DNA of 64,000 nucleotides from Sclerurus mexicanus (lineage: Eukaryota; Chordata; Aves; Passeriformes; Furnariidae): positions 39,136 to 103,135 of the forward strand of contig VWZF01006005.1 of assembly GCA_013396755.1 (NCBI GenBank), read 5' to 3'. Positions 34,004-46,200 of the stretch are shown here, piece after piece (positions within the stretch are counted from its first letter, which is position 1; each line of letters begins with the position of its first letter). A program made the translations under genes and the position numbers. A model generated the notes under the pieces. The model was given only the letters and a program-made list of their open reading frames with translations, was not told the DNA's origin and ran no database searches.

Positions 34004-34604
34004 TTTACACGGCATTAATTGTCAGCGGGAGCTGAGTTTGCTTCAGGACCGAGTTCTTGCTCTTGGTGGCCTTTCCCTGGATTCCTGAGTGGATCTTTAG
34101 ATCTGGCATCAAAGGGAGTGCCATTTTTAGCACGTGTGGTACTTTGGGAGCCGTTTCTGCGGCCAGTTTTAGGCTGATCCTAAATCGTAGAATCCCAAAA
34201 TGGTTTGTGCTGGAAGGGATCTTAAGGACCAGCCTGTCCCACTCCCTGCCACCTTCCAGTGTCCCAGGTCGCTCCAACCCGGCCTGGGACACTCACAGGG
34301 ATGGGGCAGCCACAGCTTCCCTGGGCAACCCACGCCAAGGCTCCCCCACCCTCCCAGCCAGCAATTCCTTCCCAAATAAAACCAGGTGCAAAATCCACCA
34401 CGAAACACGCTCCGTGAGGCGCCACCGAAGCCACTGCAGGGTGGGGGGCTTTGGCTTTGTCCCCCCCACTCGTGTCACTCGTGTTGGAGCCCCCACCGTG
34501 CTCCCGCCGGCTCCCAGCCCGGATCCATGTGCAGATCCGTGTGCCAATGGATGCAGGGGGGTGCGTGGCCTGGAGCTGCAGCGCCCCAATTAATGCCGTG
34601 TAAA
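34004..34604 (-). repeat. 18-bp perfect inverted repeat in ANTXR1 3' UTR
   Basis: Arms at 34004-34021 and 34587-34604. In mRNA sense the upstream arm is TTTACACGGCATTAATTG and the downstream arm CAATTAATGCCGTGTAAA, perfectly complementary over 18 bases with a loop of about 565 nt that includes a CR1 relic. No target-site duplication flanks the arms, so a DNA-transposon end is less likely than an RNA stem. Confidence 0.9.
34180..34376 (-). mobile_element. CR1 LINE 3' fragment inside ANTXR1 3' UTR
   Basis: Inverted CR1 3' end on the + strand: ATCGTAGAATCCCAAAATGG, GTGCTGGAAGGGATCTTAAG, then CTCCAACCCGGCCTGGGACA and CTTCCCTGGGCAACC. It is therefore in sense orientation with ANTXR1 and would be part of its mRNA. 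Confidence 0.92.
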
Positions 34605-37211
34605 ACAGGCGTTCGTCACTACGGGAAATATCTGTACACTCGGAACAAAAGCAATACAACCGTGAAAGAACAAATACAACAAGCACAGCTTGATACAATA
34701 ACGTGCCATGAAATGTCACTGGCTTCAGAATAATTTACTACACCTTGAAAAATGTTCTTTTATCCACACGGGATAGGAAATGCTTCCATCTAACATATGG
34801 TAAGCATGCAGCAACAATATGTACAACAAAAAATTTGGAGCTTGTTTTCTATTCATGAAGTGGGTGACTGCACAGGGGGTATTTGAAAATCAGGGATTTT
34901 TTAGCCTAGGCTTGATTTTGCACCTTTAAATCTGCAGGGTTTGTAGTTTTCCCTTAGTTTGGGGAGAATGAGTATTTCTACACATGGAGAATACACTGCT
35001 CGTGTGTTTCCCCCAGCAGTAGGTTTATTGGTTAATTAACCCATTAATTGGTTGATTGACCTTTAAAAAAATAAAATCCTCAAAGCCATATTGTTGAAAG
35101 TCAATCCCTTTTCCACACTCCTCTGGAACGCTGAGGATCTGTCAGGGACACATCTACGGGTCCTGCGTTACACAATTCCCAGTTTTCACACCTTCCACGT
35201 GGAGCCCAACCAAGCTCTTTTCCCAACCAGATCCCATCTGTCCCTCGAGGGACTCCAACCTCTTAAACCCGTGCCAGGGTGTTAAAGCTTCTCCCTCCCT
35301 CCTGCCAGCCGAGGGCATCCTGTGGAGCCAGCCGTGGGCTGGGGCTGCCAGGGCTGGAGGGGTGGCAGCAGGGGGGGAACTGCTCTGTGCTGCCCGCAGC
35401 CAGAGCCGGGAAGCGCCTGGATGGGGACGGAATCCTTGGATCCACCGGGGCTGCCGTTCATCTCACCTAACACCTGCTGAGGGCTCATCCCTGTCCTCAT
35501 CCAGGGCAAATTCTTTCCTCTGTTCCCTTTCCCCCTTGGGAATTTTTTTTTTTAATTTTTCCTTTTTTTTTCTGCTTGTTCTGCTAGAAAAGCTGGAATG
35601 AATATTTCCAACAGCACCGAGGGGAGCGCTTGGCAAAGCGTTTCTTTATCTGCTTAAAAATGAGGTGACAACCCTTTGCCACTCCTAGAACTGCAGCTAC
35701 GAAGATGGTTCATCTCTTGGGACTTGGCAGTTTGCAGAGGCAGAGCTTTGTGAGAACTGATCCCACCGGGAAATCGGGGGGCCAGAGGCTTTTTGGAACG
35801 CTGAGTGCTCTCACCTGGCTCTTGCACCGCGTTGCAAGGGCAGGTGCTCAGTGCTGGAGGACACGGGGGGAGGGTGGGATGTGGTGGGGGTCCCCCGAAG
35901 GTGAGGAGAAAGCGGGAGAAATGCAGCCAGTGCATTCCTTGGCGGACCGATTCCCAGCTGGAATGTCCCGTGGGTTGGGTTTTGCCTTAGTCAGCAGCTG
36001 CTCGTGGGAGCGATGCTGCCGGAGCTGACGGGAGGGAGGAAGCGCACTGGCTCTTCTCCACTCCAAGCGTTTTGGGAGGCATCTGCTACTTATTTAGGAA
36101 AGGAAAACAAAAACTAAAGATCCACGTGGAAACGTTTCTAGGGCGAAAGAGTGGGATTGACAGGAAGAGGAAGGCATCGGTGGTGACCATTTCAAACCGA
36201 GGGGAACAAGGAGCCCGAGCAGAGTGGGTTGGGAGCCCTCCACACCCCAAACCTCGGGGTCGTGCCCAGGATCTTCCCCTTCGAAGCGGAAACATTAAAT
36301 TACACTTCGGAACTGTGCAGGGGTTGACTGGAGGGACACAACTGTCTGAACCAAATGCAAACACTCTCCTGCTGACCTTACCTTTCCCAGATTCCTCAAT
36401 GTTTCTGACCTCCCCTGCCCCGCTGGGAGCGCTGAAGGCTGGGCTGTCCCCAGGGACGGGGTCACAGCCTTGTGACGCCCCGACTGGTTTGTTCTCCTGG
36501 GTCATTCATTTCGCTCCGTTTTCCTCCACCCGCACTTCCACACACCAACATCCTCCGATGCACAGCCCTTCTCCTTTCCACACGCTCCGAGACGACGATA
36601 CCATCCCGTCTCCAGTCCCTGCTCCGTGGGAGCAGCTGCCTCTCAGTGATTCTCCCCACACTCGGGGCGTTCTGGGCTTGCAGAGCCGCTGTTGCCACCA
36701 TCCCCTTGGCAGCTGGCACGAGGGAGGGAGGTGCCCAGCGCCCTGTCTTGTCCCCTGCCATCGTGCAGCCGTCTCCAGGTCGCCAGCTGGGATGTCTGCA
36801 CTTGGAAGAGTCTTTGGCAGTCCTTCCCCGGGGAAAATTTCCTTAGCAGAGAGCTCACTCTGGTTATCCATTCCTTCTTCCCAATGTTTCCTGGGATCAC
36901 CGTGGTAAGGCGCAGGGAGGTGTCGGGGAGAGCCTTGCTGGGGTGGAGCTCGAGTTCCTTGTCCCGCTCCCGCAGCCTCTTGGCTTTCCTTGCTCCCACG
37001 GTTTGGTGGCACCGATGCACGAGGGGGTCGAAAGATAAAAGCAAACGAAAGGAGAAAAGGCGACTACGGAGTCGGTGGTTGTGTTGTCACCCATCCCAAG
37101 AACGCTCCGGGTTCCTCTGCCCCCTTCCGCCCCGGGATGGATGGGATACAGTACTGCTGGAAGAGCCTCTGGGATGCCGTGGAAGAGACGGGAGCGAGGC
37201 AAGACCCCCCC

Positions 37212-37223
37212 TTAGACTGTGGN
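37212..37223 (-). CDS. ANTXR1: Candidate last codons of ANTXR1 terminal exon (rest missing at N)
   Basis: Reading the - strand from the N at 37223 gives NCC-ACA-GTC-TAA, that is (Pro/Ser/Thr/Ala)-Thr-Val-stop. The long ANTXR1 isoform ends in a proline-rich tail finishing Arg-Pro-Ser-Val-stop as I remember it, so this could be its end. No other - strand segment between 33 and 55.9 kb shows the expected tail (GRCINF motif then Pro-rich). GC-rich, proline-coding DNA is a common cause of single-N scaffold joins. The evidence is positional and short, and coincidence is possible. Confidence 0.4.
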   Translation of the reverse strand, partial: XTV

Positions 37224-40200
37224 GCCCCTGTCCCTCGCTCCTCGCACCGTGAGAGCCATTCCTGTGGAAGCCCAGCGGCAGCTTGGGCTGTGGAGGAGCC
37301 TGAAATCCTCCCACGCCGCCCCCCGGCTCCAGGACCTGCCCAGCAGAGCACCGGGTGCCCCAGGTCCTGCTGGCACTGCAGGGGCTGCTGGCACAGAGGC
37401 AGGGAATGGTCTGAATGGGAAGGGACCTTAAAGACCATCCCATCCCACCCCCTGCCACCTTCCTCTATCCCAGGTCACTCCAACCTAGCCTTGGACACTC
37501 CCAGGGATGGGGCAGCCACAGATGCTCTGCCCAACCTGTGCCAGGGCCTGCCCAGCCACTGAGTAAAGAATTTTGCCTTACTGTGTAATATAAACCTGCC
37601 CCCCCATGAGCCAAAGGCCATTCCCCTTGTCCTGGTGCCCCATTCCTGTGTTCCAGAGCTGGCACTGGAGTCTGTCCCTGCCTCTTCCCACACCTCAGTC
37701 TTAAACTTCCACGGGCACAAAACCCGGGCTTTGCCCCTTTGGAGCCTCTCTCTCCTTCGAGCACTTGGCTTTTGTGTCCCATTCTACCAGACAAAAGGAA
37801 AGGTTGGTTTAACAAAGTTTCTTGCTCAGAGTTCCTCCTGAAATGCATCCATTCCACCTCGGGATGTCTTGATACTCGAGCGCTTGTAAGAAGCCAATAA
37901 ACTGCTTCTCTTGCTCTCTGGTGCTAAGCTACAGTTTGTTGTACATTTTTAAACAAAACCTTTGCCCTCTGAGCTGTTCTTTTGTCTTTTTTTCCTCCTA
38001 AGTTCCACCTGCAAAAGATCCCACTGTAAATACTCGAATGTCAGAATCAGCACTATTCTATTATGGATTCATTCCTTTAGATATGAAATCATCCAAAAGG
38101 ACACCAGAGGATTTCTGAGTCCATTCTTTATTTTTTTGGACTTGTGAGCATGTGCTTATTCTCTGCTTCCCTCTTTCCTCTCCCAAAGTAAATGTTTTTC
38201 CTGGTGGAAGAGTGCCCAATGAGCCCCTGCAGGCTGGAGTGGATCTGTTGGGGTAACATCGATCATTTAAATCCCCTGTCCAGCCCTGTGTCTCCTCCCA
38301 GCCTACAGACAACGCTCTGCAAGAGGGACCCAAAGCGAGATGCTGGAAGAAGGGTGATGTGACAGGGGCGAGAGGAGCTGGCGTGGCAGGGGCTGGCACA
38401 GAGACACAGCTCCTCTCTGCCAAGCGCATCCTTGTGCTCCGTGGATGTGGAGAAACATCTGCCCGAGCCCTGGCTCAGCACAGGGAAGTGGCTCCCTTGC
38501 CGAGCACTGAGGAGCAGCCCCGGCTAAGCTCGGGCAAGCAAAGGTCCTGTGAGGGAAGCAGGGAACTCACAGCCCCCCGAACTGCCCCCAGCTGGAGGTG
38601 ACTCCTCTCTGCCCCGCTCAGCCCTGGGTTTCTGGCAGCAGGAACAGCCTCTGGCTCCAAAGCTCTGCTGGAGGAGTGAGGGAAAGTCTGAACTCGAGAT
38701 TAACCAGTTCTGCTCAGAAAAAAACCTCCCGTGTTTTCCTTGCTCCAACGCCACATCTCCTGCCACGCAGCTTTAGTTATTTCTGACCATTCTTTGCATT
38801 AGTTTTGTTTTCTTTATTTATGATGAGAATAAAATAAAGCTGAACAAAAAGCAGCAGTCAGAGATCCCAGCCAGAGAACAAAAAGCTGCAGTTGTTTTCG
38901 TATGGAGAGATGCTCTGTCTGGATGCTCTGGGAGTGAGGTTATGGAGCTGCTGGTCCAAGAGGAACTGAGCACCGCCCTGAGAGCGTCTGGGAGGATGCA
39001 GAGAGGCTCAGAAATCTCTGGGTTTGGGGCTGGGGCAGGGCTTGAGGACTGAAATGCCCACTGACTTGGGCAATGCCCAAGCTGTGGTCCAGAAGGGCAA
39101 GGCAGCACATCCTGTGCAACCCGGGCNNNNNNNNNNNNNNNNNNNNNNNNNNNNNNNNNNNNNNNNNNNNNNNNNNNNNNNNNNNNNNNNNNNNNNNNNN
39201 NNNNNNNNNNNNNNNNNNNNNNNNNNNNNNNNNNNNNNNNNNNNNNNNNNNNNNNNNNNNNNNNNNNNNNNNNNNNNNNNNNNNNNNNNNNNNNNNNNNN
39301 NNNNNNNNNNNNNNNNNNNNNNNNNNNNNNNNNNNNNNNNNNNNNNNNNNNNNNNNNNNNNNNNNNNNNNNNNNNNNNNNNNNNNNNNNNNNNNNNNNNN
39401 NNNNNNNNNNNNNNNNNNNNNNNNNNNNNNNNNNNNNNNNNNNNNACACTCCCAGGGATGGGGCAGCCACAGATGCTCTGCCCAACCTGTGCCAGGGCCT
39501 GCCCAGCCACTGAGTAAAGAATTTTGCCTTACTGTGTAATATAAACCTGCCCCCCCATGAGCCAAAGGCCATTCCCCTTGTCCTGGTGCCCCATTCCTGT
39601 GTTCCAGAGCTGGCACTGGAGTCTGTCCCTGCCTCTTCCCACACCTCAGTCTTAAACTTCCACGGGCACAAAACCCGGGCTTTGCCCCTTTGGAGCCTCT
39701 CTCTCCTTCGAGCACTTGGCTTTTGTGTCCCATTCTACCAGACAAAAGGAAAGGTTGGTTTAACAAAGTTTCTTGCTCAGAGTTCCTCCTGAAATGCATC
39801 CATTCCACGTCGGGATGTCTTGATACTCGAGCGCTTGTAAGAAGCCAATAAACTGCTTCTCTTGCTCTCTGGTGCTAAGCTACAGTTTGTTGTACATTTT
39901 TAAACAAAACCTTTGCCCTCTGAGCTGTTCTTTTGTCTTTTTTTCCTCCTAAGTTCCACCTGCAAAAGATCCCACTGTAAATACTCGAATGTCAGAATCA
40001 GCACTATTCTATTATGGATTCATTCCTTTAGATATGAAATCATCCAAAAGGACACCAGAGGATTTCTGAGTCCATTCTTTATTTTTTTGGACTTGTGAGC
40101 ATGTGCTTATTCTCTGCTTCCCTCTTTCCTCTCCCAAAGTAAATGTTTTTCCTGGTGGAAGAATGCCAAATGAGCCCCTGCAGGCTGGAGTGGATCTGCT

Positions 40201-43200
40201 GGGGTAACATTGATCATTTAAATCCCCTGTCCAGCCCTGTGTCTCCTCCCAGCCTACAGATAACGCTCTGCAAGAGGGACCCAAAGCGAGATGCTGGAAG
40301 AAGGGTGATGTGACAGGGGCGAGAGGAGCTGGCGTGGCAGGGGCTGGCACAGAGACACAGCTCCTCTCTGCCAAGCGCATCCTTGTGCTCCGTGGATGTG
40401 GAGAAACATCTGCCCGAGCCCTGGCTCAGCACAGGGAAGTGGCTCCCTTGCCGAGCACTGAGGAGCAGCCCCGGCTAAGCTCGGGCAAGCAAAGGTCCTG
40501 TGAGGGAAGCAGGGAACTCACAGCCCCCCGAACTGCCCCCAGCTGGAGGTGACTCCTCCGGTGGGGCAGCTGAGCCCTCCTGTCTGTCTGTCTGTCTGGG
40601 TTTCTGGCAGCAGGAACAGCCTCTGGCTCCAAAGCTCTGCTGGAGGAGTGAGGGAAAGTCTGAACTCGAGATTAACCAGTTCTGCTCAGAAAAAAACCTC
40701 CCGTGTTTTCCTTGCTCCAACGCCACATCTCCTGCCACGCAGCTTTAGTTATTTCTGACCATTCTTTGCATTAGTTTTGTTTTCTTTATTTATGATGAGA
40801 ATAAAATAAAGCTGAACAAAAAGCAGCAGTCAGAGATCCCAGCCAGAGAACAAAAAGCTGCAGTTGTTTTCGTATGGAGAGATGCTCTGTCTGGATGCTC
40901 TGGGAGTGAGGTTATGGAGCTGCTGGTCCAAGAGGAACTGAGCACCGCCCTGAGAGCGTCTGGGAGGATGCAGAGAGGCTCAGAAATCTCTGGGTTTGGG
41001 GCTGGGGCAGGGCTTGAGGACTGAAATGCCCACTGACTTGGGCAATGCCCAAGCTGTGGTCCAGAAGGGCAAGGCAGCACATCCTGTGCAACCCGGGCAC
41101 TGGCAAAGATTGGACTCGTTTTTGGGGAGAACAGGCTGGGACTACAAGCCATGCCATTGCCAGACAAAAGGGGTTCCCCACTCATGCCAGCCGTGGCTGC
41201 AGTGTTTCCACAGTCCTTGCTACCACCTGAAGAGCCCAAGGCATGATCTCCTGCTGATCTCCATGGCCAGGGCTGGCTCTTTGTCCAGGAGCAGGGTTGC
41301 TTTGCAATAGGGGAGCTCCTTCTCCCGGGGTGATTAATTCCCCAGTGTCCCTGCTAAGTGCTCAGACCTGTGCACACGCTGCTCTGGGCAAGGCTGGAAG
41401 CTGAGCCCAAGCAGGGACAGCACAGGAGAGCCAGGCCTGACCCAGCTAATCTCAGGTTCAGACTTTGCCTTGCTCAGCAGGCCTGCCCCAAAGTATTTAC
41501 TTAAAATCTCAGTNCCCCTGTGCTGGTCTAAGGGCAGAGTTCACACCTTCTCCCCCCAACAGGGGATGGCTCTGCTCTTTCCCTCAGCTCCCACATGCCA
41601 TTCCCTATCTCCTCCCATTTCCTTCGCTCCCGGCTCAGCTGTGCTGCCCTGGGGTGCCAGGGACCTGTGTGGCACCACGCTCTGCTCCCGTGCAGGGCAC
41701 CCAGCACGTGTGCAGGGCAGACACACACTCGGGCTCCCTCCTCCCTCCGGCTGAGGAGCCACACCAAGGGAGTTCTTGTGTTTCGTGGCTCGACATCCCC
41801 CTCGCCCAGCCGGGGCTGCACCCTTCTCCTGGGATGCTGCAGGGTTTCCTTTCCCTCTGCCCAGCTCTCTGGTCTCCTCCCAGCAGGACTCAAACCAGGA
41901 CGAAGCTTTGCCTTTGCTCCATTGCAGCCCTGCTCTCCGTGGCTCCAGCTGTTGAGGGACAGGCTCCCCCATGGCACAGCAAAGAGGGGATTTAGGACTG
42001 GGAAGTGACAAACCCTCCAGGGGACCCAGGAGATCTCTCTTTAACAGGCAAAGACGGAGCACGTTTTTCTGAAGCAAAGATGAAAAATCTTTTTGTTTCT
42101 TTTGGTTTCCTATCAAGCTGGAATTAATACCTGGAAACTTATCAACATTTTAAGATCGTAAAACACTGGGACTGGCTTCTTTTGCCTGGTTTAAAGAGAG
42201 GCCCTGGAAAAGATATGATCCTTAATGTTGTTTTGTATGGGTCATTAGTAATTCAGACTTTCCATAAACAATATCCTGGTTTACCCTCTTGTTATGAGAA
42301 GGAAGAGAGAAAAATAACAAGAAATATAGAATTATAGAGAAGAGAGAGAGGAAAAGGAAAAGAGAGAGAAAAAAAGGAAATTTAATAATCAATGTGTGAT
42401 TTGATACCTGATCCTGACTCGAGCACGCACAAGAGCTTGTAGGAGATACCGGCCAAATGAGTAACAGGAACCATTAAATAAATTAAATAACTGGGAGAGT
42501 TACACAAGTGCATGCGAAGAGGTGATTTACCAAACTACAAGGGCAAAGCGCATACACGGTGTGAGAAACTAACTCAGCTCTCGGGGGCAAATCCCCCTCC
42601 CAGGGACCCTGGGGTGGTCGGAGCCCAGTCCAGGCAGGAAACTCGCCCAGATGTGGGAGGTGATGAGTGGGGAGAGGAGCAGGAACAGAGTGGGGAGGCA
42701 CAGAAGGGGCTGAGAGGGGCTCTGAGCCCACGGGGAGGGGGAGGCAGGGACTGTCTGTCTGCCTGTCTGCCTCTCTGCCTGTCTGTCTGTCTGTCTGCAG
42801 AGCCAAATGGCACAGGCAGCTCATGCTCCCCTCCTGTTTCCAGGGAAAACCTGCCCCCAGCCCACACGGAACGTGGATCCCCCCTTGGGAAAGTGGTCCT
42901 TGCACGGCGGGCTTTGTAAAACCTCTGCCTGACAACTCAGCCCTTTGTGCCTGGGCAAAGGGGGTGCCAGGGAAAGGCCAGGGTGAGAACAACCCTTCCT
43001 GCCTCCCCCCAGCGTTCTGCCCCTTGGGATGGGCACTGGCCGGGCATCCCGGGGGTCTCCAGGGGGTTCTGCTTCTCCGAATCCCTGCCGGGGTAACCCC
43101 CAATTCCCAGGAGGATTCTGTGAGCTTGAACTATCCCTGCCTGCAAACCTGAGCTGCCTTTTACATCACACCAGCGTGTCTGGAGGCAGTTTAAGGAAAC

Positions 43201-46200
43201 TGGGCTTTGTTAGGCAGCGCCTTGGTGAGCTCAGCCTGTGTGGAGTGTGCCTGGCACTGCCAGGAATCGCTGCCTCCTGCAGCAAGGGACTCATTCCTGG
43301 CTACCCCCGGCTGTGTGAACTCATTGCCCGGCTACCTCTGGGTCTGTGAGTCACCAAACAACCACTAAAGCTGCCTCATTCCCTGATAAAACATCGCTGC
43401 AAGCAAAACCAGTCCCATCTGTGTCTGGTTACTAAAGCCAGAGCCTAGAGCTCAGCCTGGCTCATAAAACTCGCCTTCCCAAGGCATTCGTGCCACTTTG
43501 GCCGCTCCATAAATATTAAATTGGAGACCTGAGCTGTTTTCCCCTAAATTAAGAGGAAGACTTGCATTGATAAGGTCCAATGGGGTTTTAATGACCTGGT
43601 CTCCCTTAGCAGAGGCAGCACTGAAAACTCTGGGTGTTCTGGTTTGCTTTAAAGGAGCCTGTGAAAAGCACTGTGGAGTGAGAACGTTTGGAACAAGATC
43701 CCGAGTTTTCTTTGGGGTCCCAGTAGCAGACAAGCAGGGTTTTCTGTTGGGTCTAGCCATGCTAGCTTTGGCTTTCTAATTCCCAGGAACAGAGTGGTAC
43801 AAAAGGGTGTTTTCTGCTGAAGCCAGCGAGGAGATTTGGGCATTCACCCCAAATGAAAGAGAGAAACTTAAACAAGCAGTGATAAGGAACCTTTCCCATG
43901 GGCACCGACCTCCAGTGATACCAGAGCCAGTTTCCCACACTGCAGACAAGAATCCTGCCTCAATTCAGCTGCAAAAAAGCAGCAGAAAACTCACTTAACT
44001 TTCCTCGCTGCCTTGCTATGATTTGATCTATTCACACGTGAAACAATGTGATCCTGTTCTGTTCAAGCAACCCGAAAGCTGCACTCGTCAAAGAACAGAG
44101 GAAACAACACAGGAAAGAATTTGAAATCATTAAGAGCTTATTTAGAGCATCAATTCAGCCCTGTTGGCTGGTGAATAAAGCTCCCTACACACACCTGTGT
44201 ACAAACACTGCACAGGGTGTCTCTGCCCACTCAGCCCCCTGTCGTGACCTTAATCCTGAGTTCGCTCATCCCTTCTCAGCCGTGCCCAGCTCTCCAGCCC
44301 CTCCACAACCTCAGCAACACCCACTGCTCTGCCAGCTGGGCACTGAGATCTCTGCCCACTGGGAGGGACTGGAGCAGCTGGGGAACCCACTGGAAAGGGA
44401 ACAATCGGAGCAAACTCCTCCAAAAAAGCGAAACAAGATGATGCGGCCAAATTTGAGCGTGGGAATGAGCTTAATAGTCCCCACGTCTGGCCCGGGCCGG
44501 GGTTCAGGAGACGAGGGGCACGTCCATGTCAGCAACAGGCCTGATTGCTTTTGCAGGAGCTGGTTTGGCTCTTTCGGGCTGTGGGACGGGTGTCATTTCC
44601 AGGAAGATCTGGTCATTTTTCCCATCGTCTTTGTGGAAAGAAGCAGCTAGTCCTGGAGAAAGGCTGAGCCACACAGCAAGGACACACCTCACACGGGGCT
44701 CTGGTCTTTCTTGTGGGGGCTGGATAACAAAACTCACTGGGTACGAGGGAAAGAGAAAAACTCAGATGAAAATGAAACACGCTCTTTCGGCAGCAGTAAG
44801 TGGGACAGCTCAGCCAGGGCAGGGGTTAAACATCCCTCTGGGGAGGCAGGGCAAGCCTGGCAGCCTCCAGGAATCAGGGAGCTGGGGAGGATCCCTCTGG
44901 CTGCAGTTTGTCTTTGGGCAGGGAAGACAGGGCAGGATTTGGGGCAGAGGAGGTGAGATGAACACAACTCCACTGGTGCTTTGCACGACTCAGGACAATG
45001 ACCCTAAGCAGCGCCGAGGAAATGGGAATTACTGCCCAGCCAACGCTGTCCTACCACTCTTTGGTGAGGAATAACCCCTGTTTGCTTGGTTTGCCTTGGC
45101 TTCTGATGGCAGTGTTAAAGGTGCAACTCTGGAATTCTGTCTGGCATCAATATTGCCCCGGACTGAGGTTTCACTGGGATGTTCCCCTTAGGAGCTGCCT
45201 CGGGAACAGGTCAGGCAGCTCCAGGGCCAGCCTGGCTTTGTTCTCCCAGCCCTGAGCGGATCTCCAGGCTTTTGGCTTGGGAGCTGTTAATTCCAGGAAA
45301 AAGAGCTAATGTTTAGGTTAACTTTTCCATGGCTATTAATGGAAAACCACAGTGCAGCAGTGTGTGTGGAAGGGTTGCAATTTTGTTCTCAGGCTCCGCA
45401 GCCCGTCCCCAGGAATCCGTGAGCTGGGACACAAGGATGGGTTAAACAGCAGCTCCTCGTCAGAGCCTGGGTGGCTTTGGCTCTGCAGGCAGAAGGAGCA
45501 CCAGGCAAGGTGTAACACGGCAGAGAACAGGGGTGTGGGGTGACCTGGGGGTCTGCACAGCTGGTTTTGCTCTCAGGTCTGAAAGGGGACCGTGTCTGGT
45601 GTTTAAACCAGGGGGGTTTGAAATGGTGTCTCCTGGTTTCTGGTCTTTGTTTCAGGAGGAGGTTTCTATTCGTGACAATGAAATGAGACAATTTATAGCT
45701 GAATGTCTAAAGCAGGCTCCTAATTCAAGATAAGGGAGGGCCCAGGGGAGTTTCCAGGATGTCAGATTTTCCTCATGTGCCCTGTGATATTCCTCATTAA
45801 TCAGTAATACTCAGCCATCCCCCCTCACTGTGGCTGCTCTCTAATAAAACACATTTCCTGCCTCTCCGTGAACTCACTGGGGCTTTGTGTGGCAGCATTT
45901 GCCCCTCAGTATCCAATTATGAACAAGCAATTCCAGCTCCGGGGATGTTTTCCCTGGATCTGTGCACTCCAAGCCCAGGCTACCTGCTGCATTCCCTCTG
46001 TACTTCCCCCTAGAGCTCTGACAAAGCAGCCCTGGGTTAAAGCAGGATCCCTCAGTGCCAGCAGCATTTTAGGGGCTCCACAGCTCCTGCTGAGCCTGCC
46101 CAGGGCTGGTGCTGACCGACCATGGGCGCTAACACCAACATTAATGGCCTTTGTGCACCCTCCAGTCACTGGTGGGACGTGTGCCCTGCTTTGCCAGGTG

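Larger units (their letters stand above)
33250..37211 (-). other. ANTXR1: Probable ANTXR1 3' untranslated region
   Basis: On the - strand, 35100-34585 looks like a well-kept vertebrate 3' UTR. The segment at about 34795-34610 contains GTTAGATGGAAGCATTTCC, TGTAGTAAATTATT, AAGCTGTGCTTGTTG and TGTATTGCTTTT in this order. These match my memory of the distal human ANTXR1 3' UTR. Together with an ATTAAA at 33268-33273 and a candidate stop at 37212-37214, the UTR would be about 4 kb, close to the human length. A CR1 insertion at 34180-34376 interrupts it. The assignment needs alignment to a bird ANTXR1 mRNA. Confidence 0.68.
37495..41098. repeat. 1.63-kb tandem duplicate either side of an N gap, probably an assembly artefact
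   Basis: Bases 37495-39126 are repeated at 39446-41098 with only a handful of substitutions, plus one complex difference near 38600/40556 where the second copy has a (CTGT)n insertion. The intervening gap sits exactly where copy 1 ends and copy 2 starts inside a CR1. Allele-level divergence and a gap at the joint are typical of two haplotypes placed in tandem. Confidence 0.9.

Noticed and set aside
34004..34604. Inverted repeat as terminal inverted repeats of a DNA transposon
   Set aside because: No target-site duplication, no transposase remnant, and the interior looks like 3' UTR plus CR1. An RNA stem is preferred.
35654..35935. Pro-rich - strand frame considered as the ANTXR1 terminal exon
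   Set aside because: Lacks the expected GRCINF start and the polyproline pattern, and lies within the presumed 3' UTR.
38818..39808. Long frames running through the N gap
   Set aside because: The middle is 319 Ns translated as X. The flanks are CR1 and intron.
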